This document shows positions 11,570 through 23,402 of a DNA stretch of 64,000 bases, piece by piece (the stretch's first letter is position 1; each line of letters begins with the position of its first letter). The notes below the pieces were generated by a model. The model was not told where the DNA came from and made no database searches. It saw only the letters and a list, made by a program, of their open reading frames with translations. A program made the translations under genes and the position numbers. Source of the stretch: Peromyscus leucopus (Eukaryota; Chordata; Mammalia; Rodentia; Cricetidae); NCBI RefSeq assembly GCF_004664715.2, contig NC_051068.1, positions 51,749,453 to 51,813,452 of the forward strand, read 5' to 3'.

Positions 11570-12458
11570 TTGCCTCTGAGTGAAAAAAAATGGCTACAGT
11601 GGCTCATAGAAGGAAAACAACATAATTGAAATGTCAGGTCTCTGAGTGGCAATTTCGACTCTTCTTTGCTGCCTGGCTGCCTCTCGACCTTGTGCCAAGC
11701 CTGGCTTCCCTGCCCCTTAATTTGTCCATTTCCAAGTGAGCCAAGCACCAGCACACAAAGCGCACAAGACTGTTGTAAGGAGACTTTAATAAAAGTGCAC
11801 TTTTCAAAAACCTTGCATAAATGTTAAATAGAGGAAAATATATCTCACTTTCAACACATTTATGGAAGCTTTGTGTGTGGTGTCAGCTTTAATAATGAGA
11901 GCCTCTCCAAGCTTTAGCAACCTTTGAAAATACCAAAGAGGCTATCTTTTAATGACATAGATACAAAGGCCATTTGCATGTGTCTTTTATCCACACCAGA
12001 GAAAATTGATCATTCAATACGGCTGTGATATTCATATATAAACGACTTCATAATTCACATTAATTTAAAGAATACAGAATAGTGACTTACTGAGAAGAAA
12101 TATTCTTTTTCCTGTTTTCATGTGAGTGAAAACATAAAAGTTTTAGTACAAAAATTTGCAGGAATTTGGCCTTTAGAGAGATTGTAAGACTTATGTCTAT
12201 ATCAAATTAATGAAGCAAACTTATAAAAGAATTAAGAGCTTGGAAGTCCTAAATTTATATTGGCTGAAAATAGACATTGCATTATTTATTTTACAAGAAC
12301 TAAGTCTCAGTCAGATTGTACATATTAACATAAAACTTCTATATCATGCTTCAATTGAAAATGAATCTATGTTTCTAACTCCTTTCCTCTCGTGCACGTA
12401 TATGCGTTCTTTTGTTCTTGAACTCCTAAAGTGTTGCTACCTGAAGAGAAACTTAATG

Positions 12459-12461
<3 letters not shown>
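11566..12461. other. Single-copy DNA
   Basis: No mobile element recognised. About 11760-12060 resembles conserved non-coding DNA and includes an octamer motif ATTTGCAT near 11972. Confidence 0.4.

Positions 12462-12520
<59 letters not shown>
12462..12520. repeat. Compound (AT)n(GT)n microsatellite
   Basis: About 32 bp of AT followed directly by about 26 bp of GT. The long open frames over it are repeat artefacts. Confidence 0.95.
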
Positions 12521-12524
<4 letters not shown>

Positions 12525-13114
12525 ATATACACAAATATATGCATATGTGTGTGTGTGATTCGCAATATAGTATTTATTTCAAATATTTTGAATTCCAGGA
12601 TATGAATGCAGATAAAGCTCTAAGCTGGACACTCACTGATTAATTAAAGCTGAGTCTTGCATTTAAAAAATTAATTTCTCCCTGATTTTGCTATATAGAC
12701 CTTGTTGTAGAAATCATTACTCCAATCAGAGTTTGTTGTGTGTGTGTATGGAGAAAATCACTTAGTTCCAGAAAGCTCAATATAATAGAGTAAGAAAATG
12801 AAGCTAAAGGCAAAACTGAAACAGAAGCTCAAGTCTCCAGCACCTGGGACTACATCCTCACATGTGTAACAGAAAGGCAAAGTGCAGACTAGCCTGAAAA
12901 TTCTAAAGATTGGCACTTTATGTGTGTGTCAGGGCTCAAACATCCCTGATTCTACACACATGTGGTTCACATCATTCCATCTCTTCTTTGACCTGTCTCC
13001 TGGCATGTTTAATATTCACACGAGTATATGAAAGCATTTAATGCTTTTAAAACTATGTTTTTTAGTGCTGCTAACATATAAATAACATCAAAATCACTTA
13101 GTAGAAGGCCCGAG
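12521..13114. other. AT-rich interval
   Basis: Nothing recognised. Confidence 0.4.
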
Positions 13115-13520
13115 GTTTATATATATTCATAACATTGTGCAACCATCACTCTTATCTCTTTTCTATACCGTTCATTTTAGAACTGACACTAATGACTAAT
13201 TGAATAATACCAACACTCTCTGGCATCCCTCATGCAACTTGCTGTCTTGATGACTTATAGATCTCCAAGAATCATATATAAATAAACTAAATGTTTTATA
13301 ACTAGTTTATTTCATTAACATAATACCTTTACTTTCATCCATATTGTCACAAGAAAGAATAAAACCTTCATTTTAAAGCTGAGTAACATTCCATTGAAAG
13401 TATGTATCATGTTTTGCTTTTGTAGTCATCCATCTGTAGTAGACACCACAGTTTCCACATTTAAACTCTCATGCGTTATGCCATCCACAATAGCTCTTCC
13501 CTTGATTTTTAAGTTTCATA
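13115..13520 (-). mobile_element. Ancient L1 3' fragment
   Basis: On the plus strand it follows the order of an antisense ancient mammalian L1 (L1M-like): 'cattgtgcaaccatcac', 'tcatatataaataaacta', 'ttcatccatattgtcac', 'gctgagtaacattccattg', then 'gtttccacatttaaac'. It is heavily diverged. Confidence 0.6.
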
Positions 13521-13639
13521 TCTGAGTCCAGAAGTATCACGGAGCACTCACACAAATTGTTCAAAACAATTATATCATATTAAATTAATAAAAATAACCC
13601 CACAGAATTGGGTGCTAATTTACACATTGTAGCTAATTC

Positions 13640-13812
13640 TTACTTTCTGTGTTTGCATTTGTTTTGTTTTTTGAGATGGAATCTCACAGCTTAACCTGGC
13701 TAAGCCTGGAATTCACAATGAAGATTAAGATGGCCTTGCAATCACAAAGAACTACCTGCCTCTGCCTCCCAAGTTATGAGGTTTAAAGGACCACCATGCT
13801 TGTTTGACTGTG
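13640..13812 (-). mobile_element. Old B1 SINE
   Basis: Antisense B1 layout: a T-rich lead, 'ttgagatggaatctcac' in place of 'gagacagggtttctc', 'ggccttgcaatcacaaag', 'ctgcctctgcctccca' and 'ggaccaccatgctt'. Many substitutions indicate an old copy. Confidence 0.75.
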
Positions 13813-13814
13813 TG

Positions 13815-13905
13815 GTAATACATACATTCATTCATACATACATAAATACATACACATATACATGTATGCATATACATATACATACATGCACACATATATT
13901 TGCAG
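13815..13905. repeat. Imperfect (CATA)n tract
   Basis: Degenerate cat/aca tetranucleotides directly downstream of the old B1. Confidence 0.8.
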
Positions 13906-15330
13906 AGTGATAGTTTATTGTAGCTCTGTTTTCTGCTTTGCCATTTTACTGCTTACAAGTGATTCTGTGAAACTATTATTTAATAGTGGGAATTTAAACT
14001 TGGAAAATGACCAGGTGCAGTCTTCTCTTTGTTCAAGGTCTTGATTACAGATTCAATCTCCTTCCACACTTTGGATTTTTCTTGCTTCTTTCTTATTCTG
14101 CTTCACTAACTCTGGGAACCTTAGTCAGCCTTCTTCGGGCAAAATAGAATGCAAAGTCAGAATAGGTAAGTGTCCTTTTATGCCATTTTTAGAGACACAC
14201 ATTACCTTGGATGTTGATATAGGCAATAAGAAAGGACCTTAAAAAGAATCCACATTATAATCTGCACAGTCACAAAATGTATGTGAGATTTGGTGAAGAG
14301 CAGTTTTTCTTGAGCCTCAAGCACTCATTCATCAAGCAAATGTACAGACTACCTCTGCTCTAACTATTGATGGTGCTGGAAAGCCTATAAGTCAAAGACA
14401 GAGATTGTGTCTATACCATACACCAGAGAGATCAAGATACTCTATCCTTTATATAACAGGCTAAGTTAGAAATCAATAGCATTGGCCCAATAATGCCACA
14501 GTAATAAAACAACAGGTTCCAAAGCATAGCCACATGCTTACTGGCCTGGCCTTCCTTAGTACATAGGGTTTCCTTGATACTTTCCTTATATTAGTAGAGG
14601 TAGTGCCTTGGGCACAGAATCAGCTGCTCCACTGCATAGCCTAAAAGTTTCAAGGTCCTTCACGGTTTCCATTGTACCCCGATTCCCTCAGTACACCTGT
14701 TGATGGTGAAGCCTGCAAGTACAAGTTTGTTTCACTGAGGCACAGGTCTCTGCCTGATGACAGACAAAAAATCTATAGGCTAGACTACAAACACTGATAG
14801 CCCATGATGGCTGGGTTGTTTATTGCTGGGAGATGGGTGATGACCTTGGCTGACAAAGATTATATGTATCTAATTTCACAATAAGAGTGACCCTCACAGT
14901 CTCGGGGAGTTTGTGGCCCAGATCCATTCCAAAGCCTAAAGTAATTCAGGTAATAACTTTATTTGTTTCATTAACTTCCAGGTCTTTCATGGCATAGAGC
15001 ATCTTAAGAATCCATTTATGAATGCTGGATATGTGAAGGCCCTTTCCATTCAGTCTCATGATAGGTAATCTCAGTGAGCAGGCAACACCTTGACAGAGGC
15101 CTGTGCTACAGTATATGTTCGCCCCAGAGCAAACAGCATTTCTTTATCTTCTATGACATGACGGTGTTTGTTTAGAGTTCAACTTAATGTAGTTACTGAG
15201 GCTTATTCCTCAGGCTGGTTAGGAACAGTTTTGTTCTCTAGATGGTTTAAAGTTTGGATTGATGGTGTCAGACACTCTGTCCCCCTTGTATTCTTTAGAA
15301 GTATGTATATTTAAAAAAAATACTATATTA
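13906..15330. other. Unassigned interval, less AT-rich
   Basis: No mobile element recognised from about 13906 to 15330. The minus strand holds an uninterrupted frame of roughly 68 codons (about 15152 to the stop at 14946) that reads like coding sequence, with Cys, Gly and mixed hydrophobic and charged residues. An AATAAA lies inside its end on the same strand. It could be part of a decayed retrocopy, but I recognise no gene. Confidence 0.3.
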
Positions 15331-15343
15331 AAACAAGGTCCCA

Positions 15344-15520
15344 GCCGGGCATTGGTGGCGCACACCTTTAATCCCAGCACTCGGGAGGCAGAGCCAGGCA
15401 GATCTCTGTGAGTTCGAGGCCAGCCTGGGCTACCAAGTGAGCTCCAGGAAAGGCGCAAAGCTACACAGAGAAACCCTGTCTCGAAAAAAACAAAAAAAAC
15501 AAAAAAACAACAACAAAAAA
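15344..15520 (+). mobile_element. B1 SINE, young, with target-site duplication
   Basis: Full B1 from 'gccgggcattggtggcgc' through the A and B box region to 'aaaccctgtctcg', with an (A)nC-type tail. The 13-mer AAACAAGGTCCCA flanks it (15331-15343 and 15521-15533). The right half carries 'ggaaaggcgcaaagctac', the variant that supports a cricetid host. Confidence 0.97.
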
Positions 15521-15533
15521 AAACAAGGTCCCA

Positions 15534-18500
15534 CCACCTCTTACTAGGTTTTCTGATCTCTTCTGAGGAAATTTGGGCAGAGATGAACCTGACAACTTTG
15601 TCTATGGGCATAGGACACTGAAAGGTTTAACTAGCCCTTATCTTGCAGGAGATCACTTTAAAATGGAAGACACAAATAGGTTGAAGATAAAGGACTATAC
15701 TGTAAATAGTGTAAATGCCAAAAAAATAATGCTTATTAGCAGAAAAACCCACATCATTTAGAAGAGCCTTATAAAAATGCTAAAATATATTAATGAAAGA
15801 TTTCCTACATGAAGAAGATAAAAAAAATCTATAAATGTATACACATTCAATAACACTTTAAAAATTAATGAAGAAGAAGAAGACTAAATTAAAGGCTTAA
15901 AAAGTTCTACACAGTATTTACATACTCTTCTACTTCCTCTATAATAGCTAGGACAAGCTGCCAAATGCACAAGAAAGAAGAAAAATAAACAACAGAAAGT
16001 TAACAGACCCCATAAAAGGGGCAGTACAATTATTTGTAAGTAGCACACACAAACCTCTTTAATATATTTTGTAAATGAGAAAACACATACATCTGAAATT
16101 AGCATAATTCATCAGGAGTTATGGGGCACTACACCAGGAGTGTTAGAGGGAATAGATCAATAAAAGCAAGCATTCAAATGCAAAGCAAGAAATATCTGAA
16201 ATCAGCCCATAATTTCAGAAATCAGGGAAAGAGGATGAAATTAAAGAAAAGGATCATTAACAGACAGGGGGACAATCACATTACATGAGTGATAGCTAAA
16301 TTATAGTATAAAATTAAAACTAGTTTCACTAAAAATTTAAAATCAGAAGAAACAAGGAGAAACCACTAAAACTACTATCAATTTAGCAGAAATGAGCAGT
16401 ATTCTATCACAAATAATAAATATACATGAACAAATAAGAGAATCTATTTGAATTGAGTTGGTTACCAGAAATACAGACCCTACATTTTACTGTTTGTGCC
16501 TGAGGAATGTAGGAGAAGTATCCCCAAATCAAAACACCAAAGCAAACACCTGATATTAGATGACATTATCAGAATAAATAAAAAAGTGAGCTTAATATCT
16601 ATCATAAATTGAGAAGCAACAATTGTAAATTTATGCTGTTTTGAGAATTTCAATTACATTTTAATTAGCTCAGTTAGAATTTCTGTTCGTTTCTAATTCC
16701 TTTATGAAAATTAATTTCTGTTGTCTTTCACATGTATGTGTGTGTGTGCATACATGGATATCTCTTTTACTTCTATGGAAAAGAAAGATTACTTTGCCTT
16801 TCTTCACTCTAAGTAAATGAAGTAAATGAAGAACTGGCAGATTTCAACCAATTGCACATGTTACTGACTGTGCATTTAGAAAACTCGCTGTTTTGCTTCC
16901 TAAATCATATCTGAGTACGTCATTAAATTTGTAAAGTCCAGGATAGTAATTTATTCTGATATGTATTCTTTATGTTTTCAGTCAGTTTATTTAGAATGAA
17001 GAGTTATTGTGAAAGCATTATTATCACATAAGTTTTTTAAATATAAACACATATATGAGTCATTTCATCTTCAGATTTTTGATTGGGCAAAGGAAAAATG
17101 ATAAACCTGATCATTTTTATAAAAACTATTCCAAGATACAGATATTAACTGCATCAGGATGCAAATATAGTGTGCAAACGAGTCCATATAATTAGTGTAA
17201 ATGTGTTTGAAATAATGCATGATGCTCTTGAAGAAACTTGACTGACAGTGGGAGGCTGAGGTGGGAATCATCAAGAGCAATGAAAGTCCTCGGGTGTATG
17301 ATAAGTTTGTAGCCAGTCTGGATATAGAGCACCCCAATATGAAGAGCAAACACAAGAAAATAAATTTCTCTCAGCATGGAATAGCATATAGTTAGAATAT
17401 TAATACATTTTCAATAGACAGTTGCATTTTCTAATTATTTTAGTAATCTCATGATAAATAATTTTATAAGTTTATTAGAAAAATTAATTGTAAAATATCT
17501 GGAAAGCATGGATATTATCTTTATTGAATCAAAGTTGCTTTGTGGTGAAATCCTTAAGATCAGCAGCTTCTTGTTCTTCAGTGGGAAATATTTTTAAATG
17601 TTCCTGTGAATCAGTAAATTTGAAATGAAATATCAACTGAAGAATCACAAGTATATTCAGGTTCATGCTTATGATAATGTGTAATTAATTTACTGAAGTT
17701 TACCTGAATAAAGAAGCTTTCACTTTTGTTTTATCATCTAGACTGAGGTTTCTGAGAAATATTTTCTGCTACCCTGAAAATATTTTCAAAATCATAGCAA
17801 GAGATAAGCCCATAATACTCATGCAATATCCAGGGTAAATATAATTTATAATTATAAGATTTATATTTATAAGATTTATTTAATTTATAAGATTTCTTTT
17901 CTTCACTAGTATATAAACATCACGAACTATCAACAGAGTAGCTTGAAAATATTGATTAAAATATCAAAAGTCTCTTCATTTACCATGGAGGTTATTGTTT
18001 TCTAACCTTTCTCTGACAACTTATGTCTTCTTGACAAACCAGTTAGCATCAATGACTTGCAGCTCTCTGCACCCTGCATTTAACACAGTCAGTATCCACA
18101 CTTCAGATTGCCACACTCCATTATCATGTTTCTGTATGTCAGATGTGTCTGAAGGATATCATTTCCTTGAAGTGTAAATTCCTCTATTTGTCTTTGAGTG
18201 TCAGTGTCAAAATCTGTGATCTTTGATCACTAATCTAATCCTTTATGAAGCTGTAAACAGACAAAAACAGTGTCATAACTTCATTTTGATTGATAGATTA
18301 CTATGTACGATTTTAGGATTCCAATGAAGAACAGAAATTGCTTATATTCTATGTCATCTAGAATCAAACAAAAGTATTTTTACAGAATTCAATTGCTAAT
18401 GCTCAAATATTTTCAGCAACTTATCCTTTTGACATAGCCTTCAAATACAGGTTTCAGAGAAATTATTTTGCAAAGACAGACTAAATAATAGACATTGAGG

Positions 18501-19529
18501 CTTTTTGTAATTTAAATATATAGCAAATAGAGTCTTATATGACATATGCATATAAAGATTAGATGAATAACTTTTGAATAATCAACTAAATTCTTGACAC
18601 TTAGTGTCCTCATCCATCTAAGAGAAGAAATAAATTTAATGAAAGTAGATATCTGTGATGATAATCTCATCTCAAATATTAACCATTGATGGCCACTGGC
18701 TTAGAAACTGTGTAACAGAAAATCAACGATGCTAGATACCTATGCTTAGCTATGACAAGCACATATTTACAAGTAAAGATAAACTAATAGGAATTGAACT
18801 ATATATTAAACAATGAATAATGTAACCAATCATGCCATGTCAAAAATGTATGTGACAACAATATTTTGTTTTTCATAACAAAAATTGGTTTACTTTTCAC
18901 ATACAAAATTAGTTATTTTCTATTTGTTGATGAGTTGGTATTAATGTCTCATGAGAATAAATAATACAGAAAAACATGAAAATCCATTATAAGCAGAAAT
19001 TATTAAAGTATTTTTTTACAATGTAAACTTAAACATAAATTAAGAAGACACATAAAACCAGATGGATTTATGTGATAAAACTCTTTCATCAATATCAAGG
19101 GCTTTAATACATTTTAACAAAGAACACATATGTCATTCTGCTACCTGTAATAAGTTAATAATAAAAAGAATGTATGCCTTGTAGCTAGAGTTTCACCAAT
19201 AATGCATTGTTCCTCATTCTGTCAAAGGATGAATGATCTGATATATAAAATGATGTTAAGAAATCGCATGTGCCAAAGATATGTTATACCCTGAAAATAC
19301 TCATCATCTCTTGAAGGCACAGAGACTAAGCAGGTACCTGAGACCAGAACATGTGGGATATCTGAACTCCTAAATGAAGACATTAATGCATAGTCTTTAC
19401 TTTGCTAGCAGATAGTTATGAACCAGAATTCATTACCAAATGACCAAAATGATTGTAATGCAAAAGGTTTAATGGGACAATTCACCAAATCATACTTTAT
19501 ATTCAAATACCATGACATTATGTATTAGA
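15534..19529. other. 4 kb of AT-rich, repeat-poor DNA
   Basis: No clear mobile element. At about 17250-17330 a weak B1/7SL-like string ('gtgggaggctgaggtggga', then 'gtagccagtctgga') may be an ancient monomer. Open frames are short and lack gene context. Confidence 0.4.
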
Positions 19530-20125
19530 AAATGAATTACAGTAACTGTGGTCTCATAAAATGAATTTGGCAATGTTCTTTTGTTATTTATTTTATGGAA
19601 TAATTTGAGAAGTATTGGTATTAGCTATTCTTTAAAGGTCTGGTAGAATTCTGCACTGAAACCAACTGGCCCTGGCCTTTTTTTGTGAGTTACTGACTGC
19701 TTCTATTTCCATGGGAGATATAGGTCTATCTAAATTGTTTATGTGATCTAATTTAATATTAGTAAGTGGCATCTAGTGATAAAATTGTCCATGTACTTTA
19801 GATTTTCCAATTTTATGGAGTACAGGTTTTTAAAATATGATCTAATGATTATTTGATTTTCTCATGTCTTTTATAATGTCCCACTTTTCATTTGTGATTT
19901 TGCATATTCCTTCCCTGCTTTTTAGTTAGTTTAGATAGCAGTTTGTCTATCTTTTCAATTTTCTAAAAGAATCAACTCTTAACTTCTTAAACTCTTAATT
20001 GATCATCTGTATTGTTCTCTTTGTTTCTATTTCATTGATTTCCTTCCTCATTTTGATTATTTTCTGCCTTCAATTCCTCTTGGATGTGTTAGCTTCTTTT
20101 GTTCTTATGATTTCAGGTGTGCTGT
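19530..20125 (-). mobile_element. Inverted 5' part of an L1 (ORF2)
   Basis: Antisense ORF2: 'ccaactggccctggcctttt' corresponds to the conserved Lys-Ser/Ala-Pro-Gly-Pro region ahead of the reverse transcriptase core. The segment 19900-20120 covers the preceding Lys- and Asn-rich region. At about 20126 the reading flips to plus-strand ORF2 from farther downstream, with about 0.4 kb of L1 missing at the flip. The frame is broken by many stops. Confidence 0.85.
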
Positions 20126-21067
20126 TAGGTTAATAACCAACATCAAATTAAATGGATGGAAACTTAAAGCGATTCCACTAAAATCAGGGATAAGACAAGG
20201 CTGTCCACTCACTCCATATGTATTCAATATAGTATTTGAAGTTTTAGCTGGAGAAATAAGACCACTAAAGGAGATCAATGGTATCCAAATTGGAAAGGAA
20301 GAAGTACAAATATTTCTATTAGCAGAGGATATGATAATATACATAAGTGACCAGAGAAATTCTACCAGGGAACTTCTACAGATCATTAATACCTTCACTG
20401 AAGTGGCTGGATACAAGATGAACTCTAAAAATTCAGTAACTCTCCTATATACAAATGATAAATGGATGAAAAATGAAATTAGGGAAGCAATACCCTTCAC
20501 AATAGTCACAAACAATATAAAATATCTTGGGTGTAACTTTAACCAAGGAAGTGAAAGACCTGTATGGCAAGAACTTCAAGTCTTTGAGGAAAGAAATTGA
20601 AGAAGATATAAGAAGGTGGAAAGATCTCTCATGCTCATGGGTCTTTGAATTAGCATGGTAAAAATGACCATCAAAAGAAATCTACAGATTCAATGCAATC
20701 CCCATTAAAATTCCCCTACAATCCTTTATAGACCTTGGAAGGACAATACTCAACCTTATATGGAAAAAGCAAAAAACCCAGGATAGCTAAAACAATCCCA
20801 TACAATCAAAGAACTTCTGGATATATCACCATCACCAATATCAAGCTGTACTACAGAGCTGTAGTAATACAAACTATGTGGTATTGACATAAAACTAGAT
20901 GATGAATGGATCAATGAACCGGATGATCAATGGAACTGAATTAAAGAACCAGACATAAATCCACATCCATATGAACATCTGATTTTTGATAAAGAAGTCA
21001 GAAATATAAAATTGAAAAAATAAAACATCTTCAAAAAACTGCACTAGTCTAACTGGATGTCAGCACG
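20126..21067 (+). pseudogene. L1 ORF2 reverse transcriptase remnant
   Basis: Plus-strand ORF2 in several frames. The frame from about 20130 encodes the conserved 'AIPLKSG.RQGCPL' stretch of the L1 reverse transcriptase. The next block reads 'LLAEDMIIYIS', where active L1 has an Asp-Asp pair. Here the first Asp is Glu, so the catalytic motif is damaged as well as the frame. The stretch 20331-20600 stays open for 89 codons ('VTNNIKYLG'). Frameshifts and stops follow. A solo LTR interrupts it at 21074, and ORF2 resumes after 21546. It was an element-encoded endonuclease/reverse transcriptase and is not functional. Confidence 0.9.
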
Positions 21068-21073
21068 GAGAAG

Positions 21074-21539
21074 TGTTGTTATTTGTTTTTGCTCATTTAG
21101 AGGACCTGCCACCCATCTCCCAAATAAACTATACATGAAGGCTTATTCTTAATTATAAGTGTCTGGCCTTAGCTTCATTTGTTGCTAGTCAGCTTTACTT
21201 GACTTTAAATTATCCTATCTAACTTTTGTCTTTGGGCTTTTACCTTTCTCTATTTCTGTGTATCTTTCAATATTTGTTCATAGCTGCTGTGTAGTTGGGT
21301 GACTCACCCCTGATGTCTTCCTCCTTCTCTGGCTACTTCTTCTTTTCTCCAAGATTTCTCCTTCTATTTCTTCTGTCTGCCTGCAGCCTCAACTACCCTT
21401 TTTTTCTGCCTCACCATTGGCTGTTCAATTCTTTATTAGACCATCAGGTGTTTCAGACAGGCACAGTAACAGCTTTACAGGGTTAAACAAATGCAACATA
21501 AACAAAAGTAACACACCTTAAAAAAAATATTCCTCAACA
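21074..21539 (-). mobile_element. Solo LTR, family A, copy 2, intact ends
   Basis: On the minus strand it starts TGTTGAGGAATA and ends ...AACAACA. A perfect 6-bp duplication GAGAAG flanks it (21068-21073 and 21540-21545). It is about 466 bp. Sense strand: 'gttgcatttgttta', 'cctgatggtctaataaag' and the terminal 'tttgggagatgggtggcagg'. The 6-bp duplication points to a class II (ERVK-like) integrase. It sits inside L1 ORF2 and so is younger than that L1. It is the reference for interpreting the rearranged copy at 790-1966. Confidence 0.9.
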
Positions 21540-21545
21540 GAGAAG

Positions 21546-22780
21546 TTAAATAGATCCACATGTATCACCCTGCATGTAACTCAAGTCCAAGTTGATCGAA
21601 GACCTCAATGTAAATCCAGACACATGAAACCCAATAGAAGAAAAAATACGGAATAGCTTTGAATGCATTGGGATGGGAGACAATGTCCTGAAAACACCAA
21701 TCATATAGGAACTAAGGTAAAAAATTAATAAATGGAACTTTATGAAAATTAAAATCTTCTGTGAGGCAAAAGATCATGAATAGGATAAAACAGTAGCCTA
21801 CAGAATGAAAAAACATCTTCATCTACCTCACATCTGACAGAAGGTTGATTTCCAAAATATATAAAGAACTCAAGGAACTAGACATCAACAAATCCCATAA
21901 TCCAGTTATAAAATGAGGTACAGGTCTAAACATAATTCTAAACAGAATAATCTCAAATGTCTAAGAAACACTTAAAGAAATGTTCAACATCCTTAGCCAT
22001 CAGGGAAGCAGATCAAAACAGATTTCATCCTAGACCTGTCAGAATGACTAAGATCAAAGCAGAAGTGACAGCTAATGCTGATGAATATATTGATCAAGGG
22101 AACACTCCACTGTTGCTTATGGGAGTGCTCACTTGAGCAGCCACTTTGGAAATCAATATGCTAGTTTGTCACAAAATTGGGAATTGACCTTCCTCAATAT
22201 CCAGCTATATACCCAACAGACACTGTACTAGATGACAAGGACACTTAAGGACTAATCCAGGATATGGACACTGCTTGAGTGACCAATATCTGAGACTAAA
22301 TAGCCCAGGGACATGGGGGGGGAACCAAATGCTACTGTTGTATATTTTTTTAAAAATGTAGCAGTAAATGACTCTTAATGACATTCTTCTAAGCTCACAT
22401 AGTGCCTTTCTCAGCCATCTTCATAGAAGAGACCCACAACCAGACTTTTTGCAGAGAAAGAGAGACTTTGGAACACTCAGCCTTAAATGGGATGTCTCCA
22501 CCAAATCCCTGCCCTCAGGCCTCAGTGAACCCTGCAGAGCAGGAAGCAGCAGAAAGAGTGTCAGAGCCAGAGGGGATGAATGACAGTAAGAGCTACTCTC
22601 CACATTAGGAACTTGCAGAGACTGAGCAGCATTCACATGGCCTGCGTTGGATCTGTACCAGATGGAGTCCCAGAGGTGAAAGGAGACATGGACGCATACC
22701 CCCATTTCTAAGCTATCTCCAATTGACAACCACTGACAAAGGAAAATTTAGTTTTTAAGAGTAGGCTGCATGGCCAGCAG
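21546..22780 (+). mobile_element. L1 ORF2 C-terminal remnant and 3' UTR
   Basis: Continues the L1 broken by the LTR. ORF2 C-terminal signatures run to about 22270 ('atgtcctgaaaacaccaat', 'ggcaaaagatcatgaat', 'cagccactttggaaatcaa'). The Lx 3' UTR follows: 'atgactcttaatgacattc', 'ctcagccatcttcatag', 'gggatgtctccaccaaatcc' and 'aagctatctccaattgaca'. No intact reading frame remains. Confidence 0.85.
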
Positions 22781-22799
22781 TAGATTACCAACCGGAAAT

Positions 22800-23225
22800 A
22801 AAGTTAATGCCCAATGGCATTTATGGGGATTCCCTATTTCAGAATATTAAATCAGTGCTTTTATGTTTTTGTTCTTTTGTTCTCCCTGAGACTACATAGG
22901 CCACAGAACTAGGAGAAAACCAAATACTGTTGTTCTGATACAGGAACAAGGCAATAAAATGACTCATCTTGAAATTCTGCTCTACCCATCAATGTCTGCT
23001 CAGCCATCATCGGAGAATCTTCTTCCGGAAGTAGATAGGAACCAATACAGAGGCCCAGAAACAGAATATGCAGAGGGAAGGATTTTGGAAAAGTCAGTCC
23101 TGGAATGGCTTTACCACACCTCTCCCCTTAGGGCTCTGGGGGGCTATGGGGAAAAGAAGCCAGAATGTAAACCTAGAGAGAATGGATGCTGCCAAGGAAA
23201 CATTCTGGTAAAGTTATGAACTGAC
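22800..23225 (+). repeat. Second Lx-type L1 3' UTR module
   Basis: It restarts 3' UTR sequence already present at 22310-22600: 'aaaccaaatactgttgttc' against 'aaccaaatgctactgttg', 'ataaaatgactcatcttg', and 'tgctcagccatcatcgg'. It is a direct repeat about 590 bp downstream, either a tandem 3' UTR duplication or a second L1 tail. Confidence 0.7.
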
Positions 23226-23274
23226 CCAAGGTCGTTGCTCTCTGGGCTCCACACATGCATTGCCAAGTGAAGGT

Positions 23275-23402
23275 ATGAACATACATGCACACACATACAC
23301 AGGCAAACAATTCACATGAAGAAACACATTCACAAATGCACATACACATGCACTACACACAAGCATACACAAGCACACACATGCACACATACAGACACAC
23401 TA
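23275..23402. repeat. Degenerate (CA)-rich tract
   Basis: Irregular acac, cata and gcac units with no uniform period. Confidence 0.85.

Noticed and set aside
12210..12643. Overlapping frames of up to 131 codons
   Set aside because: They run through the (AT)n(GT)n microsatellite (Ile-Tyr and Cys-Val runs) and are not genes.
15219..15611. 130-codon minus-strand frame
   Set aside because: Mostly antisense B1. The same B1-derived peptide appears at 45812-46117, 55935-56117 and 62184-62432.
20105..20515. 136-codon minus-strand frame
   Set aside because: It is the antisense shadow of L1 reverse transcriptase.
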